From CAJQHT01 sp038123275 (lineage in GTDB: Bacteria > Pseudomonadota > Alphaproteobacteria > Rickettsiales > UBA1997): a DNA stretch of 35,304 nucleotides. Within the stretch, counting starts at the first letter, position 1, and each line of letters starts with the position of its first letter. The notes beneath the pieces are model-generated. The model saw only the letters and a list, made by a program, of their open reading frames with translations, had not been told where the DNA came from and did not search any database. This document shows positions 26,703 through 33,366 of the stretch, piece after piece. Both the position numbers and the translations under genes were made by a program. The stretch is taken from the NCBI GenBank assembly GCA_038123275.1, contig JAYORG010000015.1, positions 1 through 35,304 of the forward strand, given 5' to 3'.

Positions 26703-27242
26703 TTAAATTGATTTAGAACATTGTCTACCAGTTTGAGAACCTATCTTCACTGGTTTGTCATTTTTTAATTCGTCTAAAATTCTCTCAAAGTTGCTTAAGT
26801 TTAAGTCTTCATAATAATCATCATTAATTTGTACAATAGGGGCATTAACACAAGCACCTAAACACTCAACTTCCTTTAAGGTAAAATATTTATCTTCAGA
26901 AGTTTCATTTAAACCAATATCAAATTTTTCTTTACAAAGCTTAATAAGATCTTCGCTGCCACGTAGCATACAAGGTGTAGTTCCACAAACTTGTAATAGA
27001 AATTTACCAACAGGTTTTAAGTTATACATAGAATAAAATGTAGCTACCTCATAAACTTTTATTTCAGGAAGATTTATCATATTAGCAACATATTCAATTA
27101 TGTCTTTTGATATGTAATTATTATTTTGTCTTTGAGATAAGTCAAGTAGGGGCATTACGGCTGATTTTATCCTATCTTTTGGATATTTTTTAAGTATTTT
27201 ATCAGCTTTTTTTAGATTTTTTTTATTAAATTCAAATGCCAT
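26703..27242 (-). CDS. nuoE: NADH-quinone oxidoreductase subunit E
   Basis: A protein of 179 residues, the 24-kDa subunit of complex I. The 2Fe-2S (N1a) ligands are C86 and C91 in VCGTTPC and C127 and C131 in ECLGAC. The family helix IKVYEVATFYSMYNLKPVGKF is present, and the tail GSQTGRQCS resembles alphaproteobacterial NuoE. Neighbouring nuoD and nuoF are absent, so this complex I gene is separated from its usual cluster. Its start lies 32 bases downstream (in transcript terms) of the MITE-like hairpin that separates it from petC. Confidence 0.94.
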   Translation of the reverse strand: MAFEFNKKNLKKADKILKKYPKDRIKSAVMPLLDLSQRQNNNYISKDIIEYVANMINLPEIKVYEVATFYSMYNLKPVGKFLLQVCGTTPCMLRGSEDLIKLCKEKFDIGLNETSEDKYFTLKEVECLGACVNAPIVQINDDYYEDLNLSNFERILDELKNDKPVKIGSQTGRQCSKSI

Positions 27243-27274
27243 AATCTGTAATATTTTATTATTTTAGATCTTTA

Positions 27275-27433
27275 GGAGCCTCTGAAAAACTTCAACACTA
27301 ATCTTTATTGTACCTTTTTGGCGTAAATTACAGCTATTTTTTACCAAATATGTTTAATATTAGGCTAAAAATAGCTGTAATTTCCACTCAAAAAACAAAA
27401 TAAATATCAGCACTGAGGTTTTTCAGAGGCTCC
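27275..27433. mobile_element. MITE-like palindromic element 1
   Basis: A 159-base non-coding element. Perfect 16-bp terminal inverted repeats begin GGAGCCTCTGAAAAAC (27275-27290 and 27418-27433), and an almost complete palindrome continues inwards, including an inner perfect AATTACAGCTATTTTT arm pair, to a short AT-rich loop. It is flanked by the direct repeat TTTA (27271-27274 and 27434-27437), a likely target duplication. It contains no gene. The core resembles that of the element at 34432-34611. As transcribed on the minus strand it can form one long hairpin between petC and nuoE. Confidence 0.85.
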
Positions 27434-27438
27434 TTTAT

Positions 27439-28206
27439 TTATAGTTTACTCCAAATCCTTCTTTTTGCAACCATGAATAAGATAGTCATGATAATTAAGA
27501 ATAGCATAGATCTAACTCCCATTTTTTTACGTTTTTCAGTTTCTCCTTCGGCGGCAAATTGCAAGAAGTTAACAACATCAATGGTCATTTGCTCTTTAGT
27601 GGCATAAGTGCCATCTTGATATTCAACTAACTCATCATCATCTAAAGGTGGCATCATGCTTATTTGCCTTCCTTCAAAATATGGGTTATAAAATTGCCCT
27701 TCATTAATTTTAAAATGTTCTGGAGCTTTTTTATAACCTCTAATTAAAGAATAAACATAATTAGCACCATCTGGTCTAGCTTTAATCATGAGGGATAAAT
27801 CTGGTGGCAAGGCGCCATTATTGGCAACTCTTGCAGCGTTGTCATTAGGAAATGGTGAAACAAATTTATCAGATGGTAAGGCTGGTCTTTCAAACATGTC
27901 ACCATTATCATCTGGGCCGTCAATTATGGCATATTCTGAGGCAATTTGCTTAACTTCATCTTTACTAAAGCCAGCATCTTGCAAATTTCGATAAGAGAAT
28001 AATTTCATTGAGTGACAAGCTGCACAAACCTCTTTATAAACTTGATATCCTCTTTGAATTGAGGCACGATCAAAACGACCAAAAAAGCCATCAAATTCCC
28101 ATTTTAATTGTTTTGGTTTTAAAGCAGCATTATCTCCTCCACTTGCAGCAAATGTGTTGGTTGCAAGAGTTAGTAATATTGATACTAAAATTAATAATTT
28201 TCTCAT
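27439..28206 (-). CDS. petC: Ubiquinol-cytochrome c reductase, cytochrome c1
   Basis: A protein of 255 residues with a cleavable signal (MRKLLILVSILLTLATNTFA) and a C-terminal membrane anchor (GVRSMLFLIIMTILFMVAKRR). The haem c motif CAACH is at 61-65, and the axial methionine lies in ISMMPPL (M184 or M185). Other family stretches are NLQDAGFS, NNGALPPDLSLMIKAR and PHFEGRQI-like. It accepts electrons from the Rieske protein in the bc1 complex. The start ATG shares one base with the stop of the upstream alkyltransferase gene, showing tight coupling. The MITE-like element begins 1-2 bases beyond its stop codon. Confidence 0.96.
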   Translation of the reverse strand: MRKLLILVSILLTLATNTFAASGGDNAALKPKQLKWEFDGFFGRFDRASIQRGYQVYKEVCAACHSMKLFSYRNLQDAGFSKDEVKQIASEYAIIDGPDDNGDMFERPALPSDKFVSPFPNDNAARVANNGALPPDLSLMIKARPDGANYVYSLIRGYKKAPEHFKINEGQFYNPYFEGRQISMMPPLDDDELVEYQDGTYATKEQMTIDVVNFLQFAAEGETEKRKKMGVRSMLFLIIMTILFMVAKRRIWSKL

Positions 28207-28508
28207 TAGTTAAATTTATAAATTACTTTTTTAAAATTTATTACTTTACTGTCTTTTACTTTAATACCTTCTTTTTGCAAAAGTTCTATCTTTTTATTTA
28301 CTCCAAAAGCATAACCACCAATTGATCCATTTGATGATACCACTCTGTGACATGGAACTTTGGGAGCATTTGGGTTTTTGCCAATTAACGTTCCAACGGC
28401 TCTGTAAGCTTTGCTATTTAATTTTTGAGCAATTTCCTTATAGGTTGTAACTTTTCCTTTAGGAATTTGACTTAATAATTCATAACATTTTTTTGCTTCT
28501 AATGCCAT
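28206..28508 (-). CDS. Methylated-DNA-cysteine alkyltransferase-like protein, catalytic domain only
   Basis: A protein of 100 residues comprising only the C-terminal DNA-binding and catalytic domain of the MGMT/Ogt family. The winged-helix part (IPKGKVTTYKEIAQKLNSKAYRAVGTLIGKNPNA) leads to the active site VPCHRVV with the acceptor cysteine C53, then SSNGSIGGYAFGVNKKIELLQKEG. Since C53 is present it is a candidate active O6-alkylguanine repair protein rather than an alkyltransferase-like (ATL) protein lacking the cysteine. It lacks the N-terminal domain of Ogt/Ada. It sits between petB and petC, 6 bases after petB and overlapping petC by one base, an unusual place for a repair gene. Confidence 0.88.
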   Translation of the reverse strand: MALEAKKCYELLSQIPKGKVTTYKEIAQKLNSKAYRAVGTLIGKNPNAPKVPCHRVVSSNGSIGGYAFGVNKKIELLQKEGIKVKDSKVINFKKVIYKFN

Positions 28509-28514
28509 ATTTAT

Positions 28515-29756
28515 CTAATGATTATTTTTATAATCTTCATCAATTGATTTTGGCAGCGGTAAAGTTTTTTCATTTTTACCAAGCCAAGGCAAAATTACTA
28601 AAAAGTAAGCAAAATAATAAAAAGTTGAACCTCTAGAAGCCCAAACATACCAACCTTCAGCTGGGGTTTGGCCAAGCCATCCTAAAAAGATAAAATTAGC
28701 AATAAATATGGCAAAAATCCATTTAAAAATTGGCCTATACACACCGCTTTTAACTTTACTAGTATCAAGCCAAGGCAGCACAAAAAGAATCGCAATTGCA
28801 CCAAACATCATCAAAACACCACCTAATTTATCAGGAATAGCTCTTAAAATAGCATAAAATGGCAAGAAATACCATTCTGGCACAATATGGGCTGGAGTAA
28901 CCAATGGGTTAGCCGGAATATAGTTATCAGGGTGACCTAAAGCATTGGGGTAGAAGAATAGAAAATAGCCAAATATAATAAAGAAAGAACCAAAGCCAAC
29001 AAAATCTTTAACAGTAAAATATGGATGGAAAGGAATTATATCTTTTTTGGTTTTTATTTCAACTCCAGCAGGGTTATTAGAGCCCGACTTATGTAGAGCA
29101 ATTAAATGTAGTAATACTACTCCCAAAAGAATAAATGGTAATAAATAATGTAATGCAAAGAAACGATTTAAAGTTGGGTTATCAACAGAATATCCACCCC
29201 AAAGCCATGTAACAATCGATTCACCTACAACAGGTATTGCTGAGAATAGGTTAGTAATTACAGTAGCACCCCAAAAACTCATTTGACCCCAAGGCAGAAC
29301 ATATCCCATAAAAGCAGTTGCCATCATTAGTAAGAAAATAATAATACCAAACCACCAAATTAATTCTCTTGGAGCTTTGTAAGACCCATAAAACATGCCA
29401 CGAGCCATATGAGCATAAGCTGCAACAAAAAACATAGAAGCTCCAACAGCGTGAGCATATCGTATTAACCAGCCATATCTAACATCTCTCATGATATGTT
29501 CAACAGACTCAAAAGCCATAGCAGTATTGGGTACATAATGCATAGCAAGCATTAAGCCGGTGATTATTTGAACCAATAAAGCAATACCCAAAATTGAACC
29601 AAGACCCCAAAGATAGCTTAAATTTTTAGGATATGGATGTCTTAAAAAAACATTCTCAACAAAAGAGACGATAGGAAATCTATCATTAATCCATTTGGCT
29701 AATTTGGAAGTTTCAACCAGGCTTTTTGGAAGATCATTTTCTATATTTCCTGACAT
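28515..29756 (-). CDS. petB: Ubiquinol-cytochrome c reductase, cytochrome b
   Basis: A protein of 413 residues, full-length for the bc1-type cytochrome b, with eight expected membrane helices. The bis-histidine haem ligands are visible as H102 (RYAHAVGAS), H116 (YAHMARG), H203 (ALHYLLPF) and H217 (LLHLIALH). The quinol-site PEWY occurs in VPEWYFLPFYAILR. WGATVITNLFSAIP is the conserved Qo-region stretch. It is 4 bases downstream of petA. The complex moves electrons from ubiquinol to cytochrome c and pumps protons across the inner membrane. Confidence 0.98.
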   Translation of the reverse strand: MSGNIENDLPKSLVETSKLAKWINDRFPIVSFVENVFLRHPYPKNLSYLWGLGSILGIALLVQIITGLMLAMHYVPNTAMAFESVEHIMRDVRYGWLIRYAHAVGASMFFVAAYAHMARGMFYGSYKAPRELIWWFGIIIFLLMMATAFMGYVLPWGQMSFWGATVITNLFSAIPVVGESIVTWLWGGYSVDNPTLNRFFALHYLLPFILLGVVLLHLIALHKSGSNNPAGVEIKTKKDIIPFHPYFTVKDFVGFGSFFIIFGYFLFFYPNALGHPDNYIPANPLVTPAHIVPEWYFLPFYAILRAIPDKLGGVLMMFGAIAILFVLPWLDTSKVKSGVYRPIFKWIFAIFIANFIFLGWLGQTPAEGWYVWASRGSTFYYFAYFLVILPWLGKNEKTLPLPKSIDEDYKNNH

Positions 29757-29760
29757 ATTT

Positions 29761-30303
29761 TTAACCTATTTTAATTATGTTGTCGCTAATAAATGCATAA
29801 GGTGGCACTTCTAAATTTTTTGGTGCTGGACCTTTCCTAATTCTTCCAGAAGTGTCATAAACCGAGCCATGACAAGGACAAAACCAGCCATTATATTCAC
29901 CACTATTACCAATGGGAACGCAACCTAAATGAGTGCAAATACCAATTGTTACTAACCATTCTTCTCTACCCTCTTTAACTCTGTCTTTATCGCTTTGAGG
30001 GTCTTTTAAGTCTGAAAGCTCTGTCTTTCTAGCTGAATCAATGGCCAATTTTGATCTTCTTTTAATAAAGATTGGCTTACCACGCCACATTACCTTTTTT
30101 TCTTCACCAACTTGCATGTTAGAAATATCAACTTCAATTGAAGCTAACGCAGAAACATCAGCAGCTGGATTCATAGAATCAATTAAAGGTAAAGCCATAC
30201 AAGCAGCGCCAACCCCAGCTGTTGTATAAGCTGCAGTTGTAACAAAATCTCTTTTAGACTTATCTACATCTTGTGTTTTATTTTTAGAATTTTCTTTACT
30301 CAT
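29761..30303 (-). CDS. petA: Ubiquinol-cytochrome c reductase, Rieske iron-sulfur subunit
   Basis: A protein of 180 residues. An N-terminal anchor (SKRDFVTTAAYTTAGVGAACMALPL) resembles the twin-arginine signal of Rieske proteins, though with KR rather than RR. The 2Fe-2S ligands are C123 and H125 in CTHLGC and C142 and H145 in CPCHGS, with C128 and C144 placed for the usual disulfide. The tail GPAPKNLEVPPYAF is typical. It is the first gene of petA-petB-alkyltransferase-petC and diverges from rarA across 73 bases. Confidence 0.96.
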   Translation of the reverse strand: MSKENSKNKTQDVDKSKRDFVTTAAYTTAGVGAACMALPLIDSMNPAADVSALASIEVDISNMQVGEEKKVMWRGKPIFIKRRSKLAIDSARKTELSDLKDPQSDKDRVKEGREEWLVTIGICTHLGCVPIGNSGEYNGWFCPCHGSVYDTSGRIRKGPAPKNLEVPPYAFISDNIIKIG

Positions 30304-30376
30304 TCTTTGTTAAAAGTTATCTTACCAATGAAGTTAGGAATTCTAAGAATCAATTTCAAATTATCAACTATTAATA

Positions 30377-31663
30377 ATGACAAAATTAAGTAATAAACCT
30401 TTGGCTGATATGCTTAGACCAAAGGAATTTAATGATATTATTGGCCAAGAGCATCTACTTAAAGGTGATGGTATTTTAGCTAGAATAGCTACTAGCAAAA
30501 ATATTCCATCGATAATTTTATATGGTCCGGCAGGTTGTGGCAAAACAACAATTGCCAAAAATATAACTAAAATTCAAGAATGTCATGAGGAGATATTACT
30601 TGCTACTAATTCTAATACAGCTCAATTAAGAAAAATATTTGAAGAATCAAAAAAAAGAAAGGAAGAAGGTAAAAATACTATTTTAATTATTGATGAGATC
30701 CATCATTTTAATCGTTCACAACAAGATTTATTTTTGCCATTTATTGAAGATGGTACAATTACTCTAATTGGTGCAACAACTGAAAATCCTTCTTTTGAAC
30801 TTAATTCGGCACTACTTTCAAGATGTAGAATTATTGTTTTAGAATCTTTAAAAGAGGATAATTTAGAACAGTTAATTAGTAAATGTGAAGACCATTTTGG
30901 CAAGAAATTACCTCTAACCAAGGAATCTAGAAAGGAATTAATCGAGCTATCTTGTGGTGATGGTAGATATTTAATTAATTTATGTGAGGAGTTAAATCAT
31001 TATAAGGGAGAAAGTGATATTGATGTTAAAAAGTTATTAGAATTAGTACAAAAAAAAGCAGATAATTATGATAAAGATCGCGATGGTCATTATGGTTTAA
31101 TTAGCGCATTTCATAAAAGCTTGAGAGGTAGTGATGTTGATGCGTCCTTATATTATTTAGCCAGAATGATGGTTGCTGGTGAAAACCCGCATTACATTTT
31201 AAGAAGATTAGTAAGATTTGCCAGTGAGGATATTGGTAACGCAGATCCAAATGCGTTATTGCAAGCTTTAGGAGCAAAAGATTCTTACGATTTTTTAGGT
31301 TCTCCAGAAGGTGATTACGCAATTACCAACGCTGTAATTTATTGTGCCACAGCACCAAAATCTAATGCTTGTTACAAAGCTCATAAGGCAGCAATTAGCA
31401 GCGCAAAAGAACATAATAACTTCTCTCCACCAAAACACATCCTAAATGCCCCAACCAAATTCATGAAAGATCAAGGCCTAAAAGAAGGGTATATTTACGA
31501 TCATGACACAAAAAATTGCTTTTCTGGACAAGAATATTTTCCACAAGAATTACTAGAAAAAAATAATGGTAGACCAAGATATTACAATCCAAATGAAAGA
31601 GGATTTGAGAGGGAGTTAGTAAAGAGGATTGGGTATTGGGATAAGTTGAGAGGTGAGGGGTAA
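30377..31663 (+). CDS. rarA: Replication-associated recombination protein RarA (MgsA)
   Basis: A protein of 428 residues, an AAA+ ATPase of the clamp-loader clade that acts at stalled replication forks. The N-terminal LADMLRPKEFNDIIGQEHLL, Walker A YGPAGCGKTT (49-58) and Walker B LIIDEIHHFNRSQQDLFLPF are followed by GATTENPSFELNSALLSRC with the arginine finger. The C-terminal part (FHKSLRGSDVDASLYYLARM, EDIGNADPNAL, YKAHKAA) is the RarA-specific tetramerisation region. The start follows the divergent petA promoter region closely. Confidence 0.96.
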   Translation: MTKLSNKPLADMLRPKEFNDIIGQEHLLKGDGILARIATSKNIPSIILYGPAGCGKTTIAKNITKIQECHEEILLATNSNTAQLRKIFEESKKRKEEGKNTILIIDEIHHFNRSQQDLFLPFIEDGTITLIGATTENPSFELNSALLSRCRIIVLESLKEDNLEQLISKCEDHFGKKLPLTKESRKELIELSCGDGRYLINLCEELNHYKGESDIDVKKLLELVQKKADNYDKDRDGHYGLISAFHKSLRGSDVDASLYYLARMMVAGENPHYILRRLVRFASEDIGNADPNALLQALGAKDSYDFLGSPEGDYAITNAVIYCATAPKSNACYKAHKAAISSAKEHNNFSPPKHILNAPTKFMKDQGLKEGYIYDHDTKNCFSGQEYFPQELLEKNNGRPRYYNPNERGFERELVKRIGYWDKLRGEG

Positions 31664-31716
31664 GTTAAATATTATATTGAATTGGTGTTTAAAGAATAAT
31701 TTTAATACAAAGTATT

Positions 31717-32352
31717 ATGGCTAAAAAACAAAGAAAAACAGATGATGAAATTCTAGGATCTCCAAAATTTGAAGGGTTTTCTGAGAATGCACTTCGTATT
31801 AGAAGAAATTTAATTTTATTTACAGCATTACTTTTCTTTGTAGAATTTTATCAGCTTAAAATTAGTTCCGGGAGTTTTATTGGAATGAAAATAGATAATT
31901 TAGATAGTATTGTAATTAGGGAGATTTTGTTGATATTGACATTATATTCTCTTATTCATTTTATATTTGAAACTCTAGATTGTTTTTTTTGGTTAAGGAT
32001 TAGAGTTACTGGAACATTTAATTTTATTAAAGCAGGTAATTGGGGAGATCCTGTCAAGGATAACCCTGACAATAAAAATCAATCATCCCTTTATAGGTGG
32101 TTTTATGAAACTAAGAATCAAGTGAGTTCTATTTTGGATAGAATGGAAAATGGAGAGAATCTAGAAGTTAGTCAAAATAGTTTAAAAACGGTTATTAAGC
32201 CAGAGTATATTGATGATAGATTAACTGTTTCATTAAATAGATTTGATAAGTGGTTTTGGAGTTATAATAGATATCAGATTTTAAAACTCTTAGTAATGGA
32301 TTGGTTTATGCCAATATTAGTTTCTACTCTTGTTATTATCTATATTTTATAA
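31717..32352 (+). CDS. Hypothetical membrane protein
   Basis: A protein of 211 residues that I do not recognise. Three hydrophobic segments are visible: about 31-48 (NLILFTALLFFVEFYQL), about 66-93 (IVIREILLILTLYSLIHFIF) and the extreme C-terminus about 190-211. The central hydrophilic region (about 100-185) is rich in Asn, Asp and Lys. The basic N-terminus (AKKQRK) suggests it faces the cytoplasm. It follows rarA by 53 bases on the same strand and precedes the toxin-antitoxin promoter. No motif suggests an enzyme. Confidence 0.7.
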   Translation: MAKKQRKTDDEILGSPKFEGFSENALRIRRNLILFTALLFFVEFYQLKISSGSFIGMKIDNLDSIVIREILLILTLYSLIHFIFETLDCFFWLRIRVTGTFNFIKAGNWGDPVKDNPDNKNQSSLYRWFYETKNQVSSILDRMENGENLEVSQNSLKTVIKPEYIDDRLTVSLNRFDKWFWSYNRYQILKLLVMDWFMPILVSTLVIIYIL

Positions 32353-32362
32353 ATATTTCTAT

Positions 32363-32392
32363 TTGACATTATTATAGCATATATGCTATAAT
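32363..32392 (+). promoter_or_regulatory. Consensus promoter with overlapping 22-bp palindromic operator (higBA)
   Basis: A perfect -35 TTGACA (32363-32368) and perfect -10 TATAAT (32387-32392) are 18 bases apart. A perfect 22-bp palindrome occupies 32371-32392, covering spacer and -10, with half-site ATTATAGCATA. This is the layout of an autorepressed toxin-antitoxin promoter, with the HTH antitoxin as likely repressor. The expected transcription start (about 32399) coincides with the first toxin-frame ATG at 32400, so the mRNA would be nearly leaderless. Confidence 0.8.
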
Positions 32393-32399
32393 ATCTAAT

Positions 32400-32738
32400 A
32401 TGTCTTGGAAGGTAGAAATTTTAAATAAAGCAGTACAAAAGGAACTAGAGGCATTGCCTTTGGATTTGCGTGCTAAGTTTTTGCACATAGCATAAATGTT
32501 AGAAGAATTTGGCCCACAAAATATTAGAGAACCTTTTGTTAAATCTTTAAAATTTCAAAAAGCTAGCCTATGGGAAATGCGCATGAAAGGAAAAAGTGGC
32601 ATTGCTCGAGCTATTTATATTACTGTTAAGAAAGAGCGTATTGTTGTATTACATGCTTTTATTAAGAAGACTCAAAAAACACCACTTAAAGCCCTTCAAA
32701 AAGTAATAAAAAGATTAAAGGAGGTAAAAAATGATTAA
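32400..32738 (+). pseudogene. HigB/Gp49-like toxin frame interrupted by an in-frame stop
   Basis: From ATG 32400 the frame reads MSWKVEILNKAVQKELEALP and on to HIA, then TAA (32493-32495), then immediately ATG (32496) and MLEEFGPQNIREPFVKSL to the end. Joined, the two parts make a complete RelE-superfamily toxin of the phage Gp49-like/HigB type (about 112 residues), with WEMRMKGKSGIARAIYITV and VVLHAFIKKTQKTP matching the family core. Only one codon is wrong. Either the toxin is inactivated by a nonsense mutation, or an 80-residue product is made by reinitiation at the adjacent ATG. The end overlaps the antitoxin start by 8 bases. The upper part lacks a Shine-Dalgarno. Confidence 0.82.
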
Positions 32739-33015
32739 ACTATCAGACTTAAAAAAACAATGGATTAAGAATCCGGATTTTAAAAAGAATTATGAGCAAT
32801 TAGAGCCAGAATTTGAAATGGCTCGTGAATTTATAAGAGCTAGAGTTTGTGCTAATATGACGCAGGCAGATGTTGCCAAAAAAATGAAAACAACTCAATC
32901 AGTTATTGCTAGATTAGAGAGTGGCAAAGCAATTCCAACTGTTAAAACTATTGATCGCTTTGCTAAGGCTGTGGGGATGGGTTTTGAATTTCATTTTGTT
33001 CCTATTCATAATTAA
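32731..33015 (+). CDS. higA: HigA-type XRE antitoxin
   Basis: A protein of 94 residues. An N-terminal extension (LKKQWIKNPDFKKNYEQLEPEFEMAREFIRAR) leads to a Cro/C1 helix-turn-helix (MTQADVAKKMKTTQSVIARLESGKAIPTVKTIDRFAKAVG), typical of antitoxins paired with Gp49-like/HigB toxins. It overlaps the toxin frame by 8 bases, and GGAGG lies a few bases before its ATG (AAAGGAGGTAAAAAATG), so its translation is well supported. It probably represses the palindromic promoter at 32363-32392, by inference. Unlike its toxin, it is intact. Confidence 0.9.
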   Translation: MIKLSDLKKQWIKNPDFKKNYEQLEPEFEMAREFIRARVCANMTQADVAKKMKTTQSVIARLESGKAIPTVKTIDRFAKAVGMGFEFHFVPIHN

Positions 33016-33042
33016 TTGAGAAATTGGAGGTCATAATTTGTG

Positions 33043-33132
33043 ATGTCTAATTTTGCTTTAAGAATGGGTTTTCGTCGTAAACCATATGTTTTTACTAAAA
33101 CAAGGTGTGGCAATGTTTTTAAGTGTTCTTAG
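33043..33132 (+). CDS. Possible 29-residue basic peptide
   Basis: A short frame after higA: ATG at 33043 (or the adjacent GTG 33040) with TTGGAGG at 33024-33030 well placed upstream, ending TAG at 33130-33132. The product is basic with two cysteines (FRRKPYVFTKTRCGNVFKCS). I do not recognise it. The strong ribosome binding site and location right after the antitoxin are the only support; it may be the remnant of a longer gene or chance. Confidence 0.3.
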   Translation: MSNFALRMGFRRKPYVFTKTRCGNVFKCS

Positions 33133-33366
33133 AAGTTTAGGAGATATTTTTAATATGTTATATTATCCCCTCTATCCGTTTGGTGAGTCTCTCAATCCAA
33201 GGAACAGATGTTGATGTTAGCTAACGTTCATTTTCGTGAGATCCTTCATGCAAGAATCTCTAAGTCATCAAAGATGACTAAGAGATTCTAAATTCAGGAT
33301 GACAGTTAATATTATCTCCTCTAAAGAAATGTTATTTTTTTGATAGTATTATATAATACCATAATA
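33133..33366. repeat. Gap with a near-perfect palindromic repeat (33236-33305)
   Basis: Between the small frame after higA and the fic stop there is no gene. A 17-bp stem with one mismatch (AGAATCTCTAAGTCATC at 33253-33269 with 33273-33289) closes a 3-base AAA loop; flanking sequence (ATCCTTCA...TTCAGGAT, GTGAGATCC and GGATGACAG) extends the symmetry. It resembles the short palindromic repeats found dispersed in rickettsial and Wolbachia genomes. It could act as a bidirectional terminator between higA and the convergent fic gene. Confidence 0.6.

Noticed and set aside
32400..33015. Two separate genes for the toxin parts
   Set aside because: The 31-residue upstream frame and the 80-residue frame together form one family-length toxin in the same frame, so they are treated as one interrupted gene.
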